NCBI RefSeq assembly: GCF_004151275.2 | Contig: NZ_CP130821.1 | Location: 2,046,001-2,110,000 of the forward strand | Direction: 5' to 3' | DNA length: 64,000 nt | Source of the DNA: Flavobacterium dauae | GTDB taxonomy: Bacteria; Bacteroidota; Bacteroidia; Flavobacteriales; Flavobacteriaceae | In this document: positions 10,287 through 19,249 of the stretch, piece by piece | Layout: each line of letters starts with the position of its first letter | Position numbering within the stretch: the first letter of the stretch is position 1 | Made by a program: the position numbers and the translations under genes | The notes under the pieces: model-generated | Told to the model about the DNA's origin: nothing | Seen by the model: the letters and a program-made list of their open reading frames with translations, nothing else | Database searches by the model: none

Positions 10287-11753
10287 ATGAAACAAAATCT
10301 AAAAATTTACAATTCCATTTCTGGAAAAAAAGAAGATTTTACTCCTATTCATACCGGAAAAGTGGGTATGTACGTTTGTGGACCAACGGTTTACAACTTT
10401 GTGCATTTAGGAAATTGTAGAACATTTATTTCATTTGATTTAGTTTTTAGATACTTGAAACATTTAGGTTTTCAAGTTCGTTACGTTCGCAACATTACCG
10501 ATGTGGGGCATATTGTGGACGATGCAGATGCCGGTGAAGATAAAATTGCACAAAAAGCTCGTTTAGAACAAATTGAACCTATGGAAGTTGCTCAAAAATA
10601 TACCGTGAATTTCCATCAGATTTTAAAGCAATTCAACAATTTAGAACCAAGCATTGAGCCTACGGCAACAGGCCACATTATTGAACAAATTCAGGTAATT
10701 CAAAAAATTATCGATAACGGATATGGTTACGAAGTAAACGGATCGGTTTATTTTGATATTGAAAAATTTGACCAAACCTATGATTACGGCGTTTTATCTG
10801 GCAGAAACATCGAAGATATGATTGCCAATACCCGCGAATTAGACGGTCAGTCAGACAAACGAAACCCGTTAGATTTTGCACTTTGGAAAAAAGCCGAAGC
10901 AGAACATATTATGCGTTGGCCTTCACCTTGGGGCGATGGTTTCCCCGGCTGGCATTTAGAATGTACCGCAATGAGTACCAAATATTTAGGAGATCATTTT
11001 GACATACACGGAGGCGGAATGGATTTAAAATTCCCACATCACGAATGTGAAATTGCCCAAAACGAAGCCTCGTGCGGAAACACACCGGTTAATTACTGGA
11101 TGCACGCCAATATGTTAACGTTAAACGGAAAAAAAATGTCTAAATCAACAGGAAACAACATTCTTCCGCAAGAATTATTTTCTGGTGAAAACACCATTTT
11201 AAGCAAAGCTTATCATCCGGCTGTGGTGCGTTTTTTTATTTTACAGGCACATTACCGCAGCATTTTAGATTTTTCTGACGACGCCATTCAGGCATCCGAA
11301 AAAGGATTTCAACGTTTAATGGATGCTATTGAAAATGCCGCAAACCTTCCTGTTTCTTCTCATTCTAATTTCAACGTTCAACAATGGAAACAGAAATGTT
11401 ATGACGCAATGAACGACGATTTTAACAGTCCTATTTTAATTGCTCATTTGTTTGATGCCGTAAAAGCCATAAATTTGATACAAGACAGCAAAGAAAGTAT
11501 CACTCAAAATGACAAAGAGGTATTAACAGCTACATTAAACGCCTTTGTTTTTGATGTTTTAGGATTGTTTAATGAAGATGCTATTTCAGGCAACAATGAT
11601 AAATTAGAAGATGTAGTAAATATTCTAATAAATATGCGTAACGAAGCTCGTGCCAATAAAAATTTTGCCCAGTCTGATTTAATTCGAAACCAATTGGCAG
11701 CAATTGGCATTGAGTTAAAAGACGGAAAAGAAGGTACCACTTTTACTTTATAA
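10287..11753 (+). CDS. cysS: Cysteine--tRNA ligase
   Basis: Charges tRNA-Cys with cysteine in the cytoplasm. The 488-residue protein shows the class I signatures: [13 protein letters not shown] (zinc Cys31 and a HIGH-type HLGN at about 40-43), the second zinc-site region with [27 protein letters not shown], and KMSKS at about 282-286. Its C-terminal anticodon-binding part ends in the usual helical region. The start ATG at 10287 is the only sensible one. A strong hairpin terminator follows the stop. Confidence 0.98.
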   Translation: MKQNLKIYNSISGKKEDFTPIHTGKVGMYVCGPTVYNFVHLGNCRTFISFDLVFRYLKHLGFQVRYVRNITDVGHIVDDADAGEDKIAQKARLEQIEPMEVAQKYTVNFHQILKQFNNLEPSIEPTATGHIIEQIQVIQKIIDNGYGYEVNGSVYFDIEKFDQTYDYGVLSGRNIEDMIANTRELDGQSDKRNPLDFALWKKAEAEHIMRWPSPWGDGFPGWHLECTAMSTKYLGDHFDIHGGGMDLKFPHHECEIAQNEASCGNTPVNYWMHANMLTLNGKKMSKSTGNNILPQELFSGENTILSKAYHPAVVRFFILQAHYRSILDFSDDAIQASEKGFQRLMDAIENAANLPVSSHSNFNVQQWKQKCYDAMNDDFNSPILIAHLFDAVKAINLIQDSKESITQNDKEVLTATLNAFVFDVLGLFNEDAISGNNDKLEDVVNILINMRNEARANKNFAQSDLIRNQLAAIGIELKDGKEGTTFTL

Positions 11754-11761
11754 TATTTTCT

Positions 11762-11793
11762 AAAAAAAGCTACTGAATCAAGTAGCTTTTTTT
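11762..11793 (+). terminator. Rho-independent terminator after cysS
   Basis: AAAAAGCTACT pairs with AGTAGCTTTTT around the loop GAATCA and ends in seven T. Confidence 0.85.
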
Positions 11794-11806
11794 ATCTTTG
11801 AAACTT

Positions 11807-12037
11807 ATGGAACTCATCAAGAAAATCTTAATTTTCCCCTTTGTTTTTCTCATCCGGTTTTATCAGGTTTGTATATCGCCTTTCACTCCGGCAAGTTGTC
11901 GTTTTTCGCCAACCTGCTCGCATTATACTCTAGAAGCCTTAAAAAAACACGGATTGATCAAAGGCAGTTGGCTGGGCATTAAACGCATTTCAAAATGCCA
12001 CCCCTGGGGAAAATCAGGTTACGATCCTGTTCCGTAA
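11807..12037 (+). CDS. yidD: Membrane protein insertion efficiency factor YidD
   Basis: A 76-residue YidD family protein, thought to assist YidC-dependent insertion of inner-membrane proteins. It has a hydrophobic N-terminal helix, then the family signature [19 protein letters not shown] and a C-terminal [15 protein letters not shown] place the start at the ATG at 11807, not the in-frame TTG at 11798, because the latter leaves only five bases after the cysS terminator T-run. A TATCTTTG sequence at 11793-11800 could be a -7 box, which would give an almost leaderless mRNA; I see no -33 match. lgt follows after 19 bases. Confidence 0.95.
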   Translation: MELIKKILIFPFVFLIRFYQVCISPFTPASCRFSPTCSHYTLEALKKHGLIKGSWLGIKRISKCHPWGKSGYDPVP

Positions 12038-12056
12038 ATAACATAAACCATTTACT

Positions 12057-12980
12057 ATGATCTGGAATCCATCAGAAGGAATCACAATTGCAGGTTTTAC
12101 CCTTCATTTTTACAGCTTAATGTTTGTTGTAGCTTTTTCGTTAGGCTACTTCATCATGAAAAAAATTTATGAACGCGAAAACCGTTCGCAAGACGAATTA
12201 GACAAACTTTTTTTCTACACGTTTATTGCTACATTATTAGGTGCACGTTTAGGCGATGTTTTCTTTTATAGTTGGGATTATTACCAACACCATTTAAAAG
12301 AAATATTATTACCTTTTAAGTTTGAACCCGAATTTGAATTCACTGGTTTTAGAGGATTAGCAAGCCACGGTGCTGCAATCGCTATTATTTTGGCAATGAT
12401 TGTTTATAGCCGAATTATTAAAAAACCATTGTTATGGATTTTAGACCGCGTGGTTTTATCAATAACAATTGGCGGTGTTTTTGTACGGTTTGGCAACTTT
12501 TTTAATTCGGAAATTTACGGACACATTGTTGATAAATCATTCCCTTTTGGTATTAAATTTATTCGTGAAGATGAATTTTGGAAAGGAAAAAACATTTTTA
12601 ACATCACCCAAACAAATGATTTAAACCAAGCTTATAAATTGATTGAAACCGACCCAAGATTTTCATCTGTTTTAGAAGCCATTCCGTTTCGTCATCCTAC
12701 GCAATTATATGAAGCATTTGGGTACGCAATTCTTTTCATCATCTTATTTTTTATGTACTGGAAAACCGATGCACGAAATTATTTAGGAAAGATATTTGGC
12801 GTTTTCCTTGTTTTCTTATGGACGATTCGATTCATAGTAGAATACGTAAAAGAAAGTCAGGGTGGTTTTGAATCATCTTTAGGTTTATTATCAACCGGTC
12901 AATGGTTAAGTATTCCGTTTATCATCGTAGGAATTTACATTTGGGCAACCGCAAAAAAACGCCTTTACCAAACAGCTTAA
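12057..12980 (+). CDS. lgt: Prolipoprotein diacylglyceryl transferase
   Basis: Transfers diacylglycerol from phosphatidylglycerol to the lipobox cysteine of prolipoproteins in the inner membrane. The 307-residue protein has about seven membrane segments and the conserved motifs GARLGDVFFY, GLASHGAAI (His104, matching the essential His of the family) and RFGNFFNSEIYG (Arg144 and Glu152), plus HPTQLYEA near the end. The window contains several lipoproteins that would be its substrates. It shares a short operon with yidD and ends at a hairpin. Confidence 0.96.
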   Translation: MIWNPSEGITIAGFTLHFYSLMFVVAFSLGYFIMKKIYERENRSQDELDKLFFYTFIATLLGARLGDVFFYSWDYYQHHLKEILLPFKFEPEFEFTGFRGLASHGAAIAIILAMIVYSRIIKKPLLWILDRVVLSITIGGVFVRFGNFFNSEIYGHIVDKSFPFGIKFIREDEFWKGKNIFNITQTNDLNQAYKLIETDPRFSSVLEAIPFRHPTQLYEAFGYAILFIILFFMYWKTDARNYLGKIFGVFLVFLWTIRFIVEYVKESQGGFESSLGLLSTGQWLSIPFIIVGIYIWATAKKRLYQTA

Positions 12981-12987
12981 AATCTTA

Positions 12988-13014
12988 AACACTCGTTAAT
13001 TCGGGTGTTTTTTT
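12988..13014 (+). terminator. Rho-independent terminator after lgt
   Basis: AACACTCG pairs with CGGGTGTT (one G-T pair) around TTAATT and is followed by a T-run. Confidence 0.75.
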
Positions 13015-13056
13015 ATTTTATTTCTTATCTTTATACTTAAATTAAAAAATTAAATT

Positions 13057-13905
13057 ATGAGAAAAAGAATTTTAATCCCCGTAATTCTTTTAGGAACCAT
13101 TAGCTTAACAAGCTGTGTTTCTAAAAAAAAGTACGCCCAGCTGGAGTCTAATTACTCAACGTTGCAAGGCAATTACAATCGTGCCCAAGTTGATTTAAGT
13201 GCTTGCAACACCCGTGTTCAAAGTTTAGAAGATATGTTATCTCAGGAACGTGCTTCTAACGAGAGTCTGAAAAAAGCTTTGGCATCGTTACAAGGATCTT
13301 TAGATAACAGCATCACTCAAGGAAATGTAAATATTTCTAAATTGGTTGATGAAATCAATGCCAGCAACAAATACATTCAGCATTTGGTAAACACCAAAAA
13401 CAAAAGCGATTCTTTAAATGTGGTTTTAACCAATAATTTAACACGCTCTTTAAGTCGCGAAGAATTAAAAGATGTTGATGTACAAGTGCTAAAAGGTGTG
13501 GTTTATATTTCGTTAGCCGACAATATGCTTTACAAATCAGGTAGTTATGAAATATCAGACCGTGCCGGCGAAACATTAAGCAAAGTAGCTAAAATTATTA
13601 ATGATTATAAAGATTACGACGTGTTAGTTGAGGGAAACACAGACAATGTGCCTATTTCTCGTGAAAACATTCGTAATAACTGGGATTTAAGTACTTTACG
13701 TGCTTCATCAGTTGTTCAGGCATTACAAAACCAATACGGTGTAAACCCTAAACGTTTAACAGCAGGTGGTCGTGGTGAATACAACCCTATTGCCGACAAT
13801 ACAAGCGAAACAGGGAAAACCAAAAACCGTAGAACACAGATTATCATCACTCCTAAATTAGACGAATTTATGGAATTGATTGATCAAGCTCCGGCGGAAA
13901 AATAA
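13057..13905 (+). CDS. OmpA-family lipoprotein with coiled coil
   Basis: A 282-residue lipoprotein. The signal peptide ends in a lipobox (LTSC, Cys20). Residues of about 25-130 are a predicted coiled coil rich in Gln, Ser, Leu and Asn. Residues of about 145-270 are an OmpA C-terminal peptidoglycan-binding domain (VEGNTDNVPI, NWDLSTLRASSV, GRGEYNPIADN, NRRTQIII). It probably bridges the outer membrane and peptidoglycan. MotB-like annotations for such proteins reflect only the shared OmpA domain. It is monocistronic with terminators on both sides. Confidence 0.93.
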   Translation: MRKRILIPVILLGTISLTSCVSKKKYAQLESNYSTLQGNYNRAQVDLSACNTRVQSLEDMLSQERASNESLKKALASLQGSLDNSITQGNVNISKLVDEINASNKYIQHLVNTKNKSDSLNVVLTNNLTRSLSREELKDVDVQVLKGVVYISLADNMLYKSGSYEISDRAGETLSKVAKIINDYKDYDVLVEGNTDNVPISRENIRNNWDLSTLRASSVVQALQNQYGVNPKRLTAGGRGEYNPIADNTSETGKTKNRRTQIIITPKLDEFMELIDQAPAEK

Positions 13906-13919
13906 AAAATTAAAAACCT

Positions 13920-13950
13920 AAAAGTCAAGTTTAACCGCTTGACTTTTTAT
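13920..13950 (+). terminator. Rho-independent terminator after OmpA lipoprotein
   Basis: AAAGTCAAG (13921-13929) pairs with CTTGACTTT (13938-13946), followed by TTATTTTT. Confidence 0.8.
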
Positions 13951-13995
13951 TTTTATTTTAACTTATCTTCAAATTTAATTTTCGACCTTCGCTTC

Positions 13996-15117
13996 ATGAA
14001 AATTAAACGAAAAAAAGCAATGTTTTTTATTCTTATCATCATTGGCATTTTAATCGTAGGAACAGCCTTGTTCTTACAACACCCGTTATTTGGCAAACAA
14101 CCATCTGGTGAACGATTACAGCGTATCCAACAATCAAAAAATTATAAAAACGGACAATTTCACAACCTCTCTCCCACTCCCGCATTGGCAGAAGGTGTAT
14201 CCTATTTTTCGGCAATAAAAGAAATGCTGTTTCCCAAAACACAGCACACAAAACCTACCGACAGCATTCCGTACGTTAAAACAAGTTTGCTCAATTTAAA
14301 AATAGAAGACGATTTCTTGATATGGTTTGGACATTCGTCTTATTATATGAAAATTGACGGAACTTCTTTTTTAATTGATCCAGTTTTAACCAAAAATGCG
14401 TCACCTTTATATGGTACAAACAATTCGTTTAAAGGTGCCGATATTTACACGTACGATTCCATTCCTAAAGTTGACGTTTTGATTTTAACCCACGATCATT
14501 ACGATCATTTAGATTATACTACTTTTAAGAAGATTAAAGACAAAGTAACAAAAATCATTTGTCCGTTAGGCGTTGGTGCACATTTAGAATATTGGGGATT
14601 TCCAAAAGAAAACATTACCGAATTAGATTGGCACGAAAACTTTTCATTAGTTGATTCTATAAAGATAACCGCAACCCCTGCCCGACATTTCTCAGGGCGA
14701 AGTTTTAAACGCAACACTACTTTATGGGCATCGTACGTTTTACAAACCAAAAATCTAAAATTATATTTGGGCGGCGATAGCGGTTACGATACACATTTTA
14801 AAGAAATTGGAGAAAAATTTGGTCCGTTTGATTTAGCTGTTTTAGAAAACGGACAATACGACCACAAATGGAAATACATTCATATGTTGCCAGATGAAGT
14901 AATTAAAGCAAGTTTAGATTTAAACGCAAAAAGATTTTTTCCTGTACACAGTTCAAAATTCAAATTGGCAAATCATCCGTGGAAAGAACCGTTAGAAAAA
15001 GTCAGCAAATTTAGTAAAGAACAAAACATTCAAATGATTTCTCCAAAAATTGGCGAGATTGTTTATTTAAATCAGCCCAATCAAAGTTTTGAAAAATGGT
15101 GGGAAAATGTGAATTAA
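13996..15117 (+). CDS. Membrane-anchored MBL-fold metallo-hydrolase (NAPE-PLD/UlaG-like)
   Basis: A protein of 373 residues with one N-terminal membrane helix and a metallo-beta-lactamase fold. Visible motifs are FGHSSYYMKIDG, IDPV, the metal-binding LTHDHYDHLDY, the third-ligand stretch ATPARHFSGR and GGDSGYD with the later ENGQYD. This set is typical of the Lactamase_B_2 group that includes N-acyl-phosphatidylethanolamine phospholipase D and UlaG. The substrate is unknown; a lipid or phosphodiester is a guess from the family. The start is the ATG at 13996. The longer frame from a TTG at 13939 begins inside the preceding terminator and is unlikely. Confidence 0.9.
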   Translation: MKIKRKKAMFFILIIIGILIVGTALFLQHPLFGKQPSGERLQRIQQSKNYKNGQFHNLSPTPALAEGVSYFSAIKEMLFPKTQHTKPTDSIPYVKTSLLNLKIEDDFLIWFGHSSYYMKIDGTSFLIDPVLTKNASPLYGTNNSFKGADIYTYDSIPKVDVLILTHDHYDHLDYTTFKKIKDKVTKIICPLGVGAHLEYWGFPKENITELDWHENFSLVDSIKITATPARHFSGRSFKRNTTLWASYVLQTKNLKLYLGGDSGYDTHFKEIGEKFGPFDLAVLENGQYDHKWKYIHMLPDEVIKASLDLNAKRFFPVHSSKFKLANHPWKEPLEKVSKFSKEQNIQMISPKIGEIVYLNQPNQSFEKWWENVN

Positions 15118-15136
15118 AATTAAACAACTAATTATC

Positions 15137-15182
15137 AAACAAAAACTCCGACAAAGTTTAAATTTTGCCGGAGTTTTTGTTT
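15137..15182. terminator. Bidirectional terminator between convergent genes
   Basis: AAACAAAAACTCCG pairs with CGGAGTTTTTGTTT. The A and T runs on both arms serve the plus-strand hydrolase and the minus-strand META lipoprotein. Confidence 0.85.
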
Positions 15183-15190
15183 AGCATTTA

Positions 15191-15946
15191 TTATTCATAC
15201 TGTTGCACCATTTCCATTATTTTTTTGTCTTTTTCTAACAAAATCAACCGGGTACCTTCTAATTTATAATGCGTAACTTTTTCTAAAGCATTAATAAAAA
15301 CTTTTTCATTTACATCTTTACAAAACATCTCAGTTGTTAAAATATGATTAAATTTCATGGTGTTTTGAAACATTAACAATTGACCATTTAAAGCATTACA
15401 AGCCGTATTACCAGTAAAAGTAGGCTTATTAATATCTATTTTAATAAACGGTTTTTTATAAGGATACAAATCTGCTGCTTTAATTTTTCCGACATAAATT
15501 TTATCCAGATACCAGTTTCCGTTTAAAGACACTTTATGAAATTTCAGTGAATCGTTTTCTGATTTTAATATTAAAACATTGTTCTTTAATTCATAATTTG
15601 TCGATGCCAATAAAGCTTGTTTGTAATCGCTGTCTTTTACTTTGTTACACGCCATCATTGTAGAAATAAATTCTTGTGGAAAGCTAATGCCGTTATTTTT
15701 ACTTAAAGCTGCTCTTCCATTAATTCTATTGCAGCCGTCGTATCCGTAAACCGATAAATTTTCAGAACTATCAAAGGTTAATGTGGGTAATCCTTCTTTA
15801 AAATCTTTCGATAAATCTTTACTAAAACTTGCCGTAGCTAATTCCCAGGTTCCATTTAATAGTGTTTGATCTTCTTTAATGTCTTTTTTTGTTGCACAAG
15901 CGGTCAGTAAAATACCTGTTAAACAACATAAAATGATTTTTTTCAT
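15191..15946 (-). CDS. Lipoprotein with two META domains
   Basis: A 251-residue lipoprotein with lipobox LTAC. Two consecutive META (DUF306, HslJ-like) domains are visible. The first spans about residues 32-140 (NGTWEL ... GYDGCNRINGRA ... TMMAC). The second spans about 145-250 (LNGNWYLDKI ... FTGNTACNALNGQ ... TTEMFC). The paired Cys residues in the NxxxG and TxMxC positions are kept in both. META proteins are linked to stress and motility in a few bacteria, but no biochemical role is established here. It follows the ferredoxin gene on the same strand, with a hairpin between them. Confidence 0.9.
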   Translation of the reverse strand: MKKIILCCLTGILLTACATKKDIKEDQTLLNGTWELATASFSKDLSKDFKEGLPTLTFDSSENLSVYGYDGCNRINGRAALSKNNGISFPQEFISTMMACNKVKDSDYKQALLASTNYELKNNVLILKSENDSLKFHKVSLNGNWYLDKIYVGKIKAADLYPYKKPFIKIDINKPTFTGNTACNALNGQLLMFQNTMKFNHILTTEMFCKDVNEKVFINALEKVTHYKLEGTRLILLEKDKKIMEMVQQYE

Positions 15947-15971
15947 TATTCAATTTTTTATAAAAATATAG

Positions 15972-15996
15972 AAAGCTTCGCAAACCGCGAAGCTTT
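15972..15996 (-). terminator. Hairpin after ferredoxin gene
   Basis: AAAGCTTCGC pairs perfectly with GCGAAGCTTT around AAACC. On the minus strand the tract after it is A/T-rich (CTATATTTTTA) rather than a clean T-run, so termination may be partial. Confidence 0.65.
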
Positions 15997-15999
15997 TAA

Positions 16000-16350
16000 C
16001 TATTCGTTATGTAAAAACGCCTGTCTTTCTAATAAAAGTTCTTCACTTTCTACCCGATCGTCATCGGGTACGCAACAATCAACCGGACAAACAGCGGCAC
16101 ATTGCGGTTCTTCGTGAAACCCTTTACATTCGGTACATTTTCCCGGAACAATGTAATAAATATCGTCTGAAATAGGCGTTTGCGCATCTTCGGCATCAAC
16201 TTCCGTTCCATCGGGTAAAATTACTTTTCCGCTTAATTTGGTACCGTCTTTCCAGCGCCAATCGTCGGCTCCTTCGTATATAGCAGTGTTTGGACATTCG
16301 GGCTCGCACGCACCACAGTTAATACAATCATCGGTTATTATAATTGCCAT
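16000..16350 (-). CDS. 4Fe-4S dicluster ferredoxin
   Basis: A 116-residue cytoplasmic electron carrier. Two cluster-binding motifs are present: [13 protein letters not shown] near the N-terminus and CTECKGF...[10 protein letters not shown] near residues 73-93. The insert of about 50 residues between them and the acidic tail match the long ferredoxins of Flavobacteria. It is divergent from the acyl-CoA reductase at 16422, with 71 bases between the starts. I recall this pair as a conserved neighbourhood in Flavobacteria, but its redox partner is not known to me. Confidence 0.94.
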   Translation of the reverse strand: MAIIITDDCINCGACEPECPNTAIYEGADDWRWKDGTKLSGKVILPDGTEVDAEDAQTPISDDIYYIVPGKCTECKGFHEEPQCAAVCPVDCCVPDDDRVESEELLLERQAFLHNE

Positions 16351-16421
16351 AGCAAGGATTTTATTTAATTAGTGTAACTTTGTACAAAAATACTGCATAA
16401 AGAATTTACAAACAAATCTAT

Positions 16422-17480
16422 ATGATTTTAGAAGATAAAAAAAAGGCATTTATACAATTGGGCTTGTTTTTAGGTCAATTTTCTGCTCAACCCTACCAAC
16501 AAAATAAAACGGTTTTATTTAACGGTGTTTTCTTTGAAAGAATGCAAAGTTTAATAAATCAATTGCACGAAAGCAACAGTTGGTTTAAACGCCCACAATT
16601 AGAATTTGCTTTTAAATCGTGGAGCAATGCTTTAACCCAAGACAATTTAGATAAATGGTTGAAATTTTATGATTTAAGTAACGAAAAATTAAAAACCATT
16701 GGTTTGATCTTAGCCGGAAATATCCCTATGGTTGGCTTTCACGATGTGCTTTCGGTTTTAATTTCAGGCAATAAAGCATTGATAAAATTGTCGTCAAACG
16801 ATGAATTGTTGATTCCGTTAATTCTTGATTACCTTGTAACGATTGAACCTGAATTTAAAAATCGTTACAAAATCACTAAGGAAAAACTGGAAAATTTTGA
16901 TGCCGTAATTGCAACAGGAAGCGATAACACCGCCCGTTATTTTGATTATTACTTTGGCAAATACCCTAACATTATCCGTAAAAACCGCAATTCTGTTGCC
17001 ATTTTAAACGGTAATGAATCTAAAGAAGATCTTTTTGCTTTGGGCGAAGATATTTTTAGATATTATGGTTTGGGATGCAGAAATGTTTCTAAATTATTTG
17101 TACCGAAAGGATATAATTTTGATGCTTTTTTTGAAAGTATGTTTGCTTTTAAGGATTTGATAAATGACGAAAAATACACTAATAATTACGATTATAATAA
17201 AGCAGTGTATTTAATGAGTAATTTTAATATTTTAGACAACGGTTTTTTTACCATTAAAGAAGACACTTCCTACGCATCGCCCATTTCATCGGTTTTTTAC
17301 GAATATTATGAAGATTTAGATGCGTTAAAAAGCAAAATCAATTTAGATAATGAAAAAATCCAATGTGTTGTTTCTAATCGGTTAATTGAAAATAGTGTTT
17401 CATTTGGTTCTACTCAAAATCCTGCATTATGGGATTATGCCGATGATGTGGATACAATGAAATTTTTAGTATCTTTATAA
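16422..17480 (+). CDS. Acyl-CoA reductase, LuxC-like
   Basis: A 352-residue protein related to LuxC-type acyl-CoA reductases, which reduce acyl-CoA to aldehyde through a thioester on Cys. The likely catalytic Cys is Cys219 in YYGLGCRNVSKLFVPKG. The nucleotide-binding part contains GLILAGNIPMVGFHD and the ATGSDNTARYFDYYF stretch. The real substrate in Bacteroidota is unproven. A TAACTTTG -7 box at 16375-16382 lies 40 bases upstream. In relatives I recall serC following this gene; here a DUF937-like gene follows instead, after 14 bases. Confidence 0.85.
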   Translation: MILEDKKKAFIQLGLFLGQFSAQPYQQNKTVLFNGVFFERMQSLINQLHESNSWFKRPQLEFAFKSWSNALTQDNLDKWLKFYDLSNEKLKTIGLILAGNIPMVGFHDVLSVLISGNKALIKLSSNDELLIPLILDYLVTIEPEFKNRYKITKEKLENFDAVIATGSDNTARYFDYYFGKYPNIIRKNRNSVAILNGNESKEDLFALGEDIFRYYGLGCRNVSKLFVPKGYNFDAFFESMFAFKDLINDEKYTNNYDYNKAVYLMSNFNILDNGFFTIKEDTSYASPISSVFYEYYEDLDALKSKINLDNEKIQCVVSNRLIENSVSFGSTQNPALWDYADDVDTMKFLVSL

Positions 17481-17494
17481 AAAATAAAGAAAAA

Positions 17495-18004
17495 ATGAAC
17501 GATCAAATTCAACAAATTGTAAGTCAGTTGACTGAAAAAGAAGTAGATACCAATGCAAACATTTCAAACGAATTAGCAGGTAACGTTGCCAAAGAAACAG
17601 GAAATTCTTTAATGGAAGGATTGCAAAATGCTGTTTCCGGCGGAAACATGAGTGAACTAATGAATCTGTTTAGCGGAAGTGACGTTAATTCATTGACATC
17701 AAATCCTGTGGTTAAAAATATTATTGAATCCTTAACTTCTAAATTAGGAACAAATGTAGGTTTAGATGCCGGAACATCAGGAAGTTTTGCCAGTACCATC
17801 ATACCGCAAATTTTAAGTATGGTTATGGGTAAAGCTAAAAGTGGCGATTTTAACGTTAGCGATATTTTAGGCTCATTAACCGGCGGTAACGCTACGTCAA
17901 TGCTTGACCAAAACAACGATGGAAAATTAGGAATTGACGACGCGATTAGTGCCGTAAAAAACGGAAATTTAGGCGATATGCTTGGCGGCTTGTTTAAAAA
18001 ATAA
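17495..18004 (+). CDS. DUF937-like protein with EF-hand/dockerin-type loop
   Basis: A 169-residue protein without a signal peptide. It is rich in Ser, Gly, Asn and Leu and has several short helices (NVAKETGNSLMEGLQ, LMNLFSG, SFASTIIPQILSMVMGK) like the DUF937 family. Near the C-terminus the loop DQNNDGKLGIDD fits a calcium-binding EF-hand or dockerin loop. Function is unknown. It follows the acyl-CoA reductase by 14 bases and is closed by a 16-bp perfect hairpin. Confidence 0.7.
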   Translation: MNDQIQQIVSQLTEKEVDTNANISNELAGNVAKETGNSLMEGLQNAVSGGNMSELMNLFSGSDVNSLTSNPVVKNIIESLTSKLGTNVGLDAGTSGSFASTIIPQILSMVMGKAKSGDFNVSDILGSLTGGNATSMLDQNNDGKLGIDDAISAVKNGNLGDMLGGLFKK

Positions 18005-18016
18005 CCGCAATTAATT

Positions 18017-18052
18017 ACAACAAAACGAAATCTAACGATTTCGTTTTGTTGT
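18017..18052 (+). terminator. Rho-independent terminator
   Basis: A 16-bp perfect stem (ACAACAAAACGAAATC with GATTTCGTTTTGTTGT) with loop TAAC, one of the longest perfect stems in the window. Confidence 0.8.
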
Positions 18053-18068
18053 TTATAAAAAAATAAAG

Positions 18069-18686
18069 ATGAAACAGTTATTCTTATTTTGTTGTATGCT
18101 TTTACAATATACAATGAATGCACAAACATATTACGATGTAGATAATACTGAAATTAGTCAATCTGCCTTTCAAAAATTACTTCTTGAAACAAATCTTTAT
18201 AGTGTTAAGAACGATTCGCTAAAAACCTATAAATTAATGAACAGAAATCAAAGAGGCGAATTTGGTTCTTTGGGAGATTCTGAAAATTTATTTAAAGAGT
18301 TGAACGAAAAACTCAATTTAAAACTCGATTCCAGCAAACCATTAATTATTTATTATTATCCGGGAAAAGATCCTTGTAATTCCAGTGGCGTGGGAGCAAA
18401 AAGAAAAGAGCAGTTAAAATGGGATAAAGAATTAGATAGAGAAGTAAAAAAAGTTGCTGATGTAAATGTTTTAAGAATTTACAAAAACAAGGAAGGTATT
18501 ATAACGTTGGAAGATCACGATTGGAGAAAAGATCCAAATGGTTTAATAGAGAATTTATTTTTTAATTATCATTATAGTTGCGGTAGCTTTGTAATCATTA
18601 ACAAAGATAAATATGCTGCCGGTTTTGGAGAATATGGTTGGAAGCAAGTGACAGAAAATTTAAAAGAAATCTTGTCAAAACAATAA
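18069..18686 (+). CDS. Secreted protein of unknown function
   Basis: I do not recognise this 205-residue protein. It starts with a signal peptide (MKQLFLFCCMLLQYTMNAQ) and so is exported. The mature part has a central strand LIIYYYPGKDPCN, a Lys/Glu-rich helix and a C-terminal FVIINKDKYAAGFGEYG, a pattern that could belong to an alpha/beta fold. Two Cys (in DPCNSS and YSCGSF) could form a disulfide. It is separated by a single base from the next gene, so the two are surely co-transcribed. Confidence 0.75.
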   Translation: MKQLFLFCCMLLQYTMNAQTYYDVDNTEISQSAFQKLLLETNLYSVKNDSLKTYKLMNRNQRGEFGSLGDSENLFKELNEKLNLKLDSSKPLIIYYYPGKDPCNSSGVGAKRKEQLKWDKELDREVKKVADVNVLRIYKNKEGIITLEDHDWRKDPNGLIENLFFNYHYSCGSFVIINKDKYAAGFGEYGWKQVTENLKEILSKQ

Positions 18687-18687
18687 A

Positions 18688-19200
18688 ATGAAGAGCATAA
18701 TCATATTCTTGCTTTTGATACACGTAAGTTGTTTCGCTCAAGAAAAAACTCAGTTGGACAGAAAGTACTTAACTGCTTTAGTTTATTTGAAAACAAATAA
18801 AGAAATTAAAGATAAAATCATAAAATTTCAAAAGCATTGGACAAAAGATAAAAGAAAAGAAATTAAAACTGATGGAAATTTCAATCTTTCAAAATATATA
18901 GTTTATTTGCCAATACCCACAATTGGTCAAAGCGATATCAAACTTTTGGAAAATAACTATTTTGATCCAATAGAATTAAAAGAGATTGATAAACTAATAC
19001 CCATTAATAATTCAAAATTTTATCTTTTCTATTCTAAACCTATTGATAATTATTTGGTAGCAGAACTGTTATTAATTACATCAGAAAATGAAATGGATGC
19101 GTTATCAAATAAACAAGGGCCAGCAATGAATATTTTGTTTGTTTTCGATGAAGATGATATTGTTGAGAACGCCTATATTTCTCAATCATACTACAATTAA
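18688..19200 (+). CDS. Small secreted protein of unknown function
   Basis: An unrecognised 170-residue protein with signal peptide MKSIIIFLLLIHVSCFAQ. The Cys at position 15 is followed by Phe-Ala-Gln, so a standard signal peptidase I site is more likely than a lipobox. The remainder is charged, with alternating strands. It follows the previous secreted protein by one base and may act with it. The pair ends at a hairpin shared with the convergent sodA. Confidence 0.72.
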   Translation: MKSIIIFLLLIHVSCFAQEKTQLDRKYLTALVYLKTNKEIKDKIIKFQKHWTKDKRKEIKTDGNFNLSKYIVYLPIPTIGQSDIKLLENNYFDPIELKEIDKLIPINNSKFYLFYSKPIDNYLVAELLLITSENEMDALSNKQGPAMNILFVFDEDDIVENAYISQSYYN

Positions 19201-19204
19201 ATAA

Positions 19205-19232
19205 AAAAATCGCCTTTAAAAGGCGATTTTTA
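19205..19232. terminator. Bidirectional terminator
   Basis: AAAAATCGCCTT pairs with AAGGCGATTTTT around TAA, between convergent genes. Confidence 0.85.
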
Positions 19233-19249
19233 ATAAAACACTAATTTAA

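Noticed and set aside
13939..13995. Longer N-terminus of the MBL-fold hydrolase from a TTG
   Set aside because: It starts within the downstream arm of the preceding terminator.
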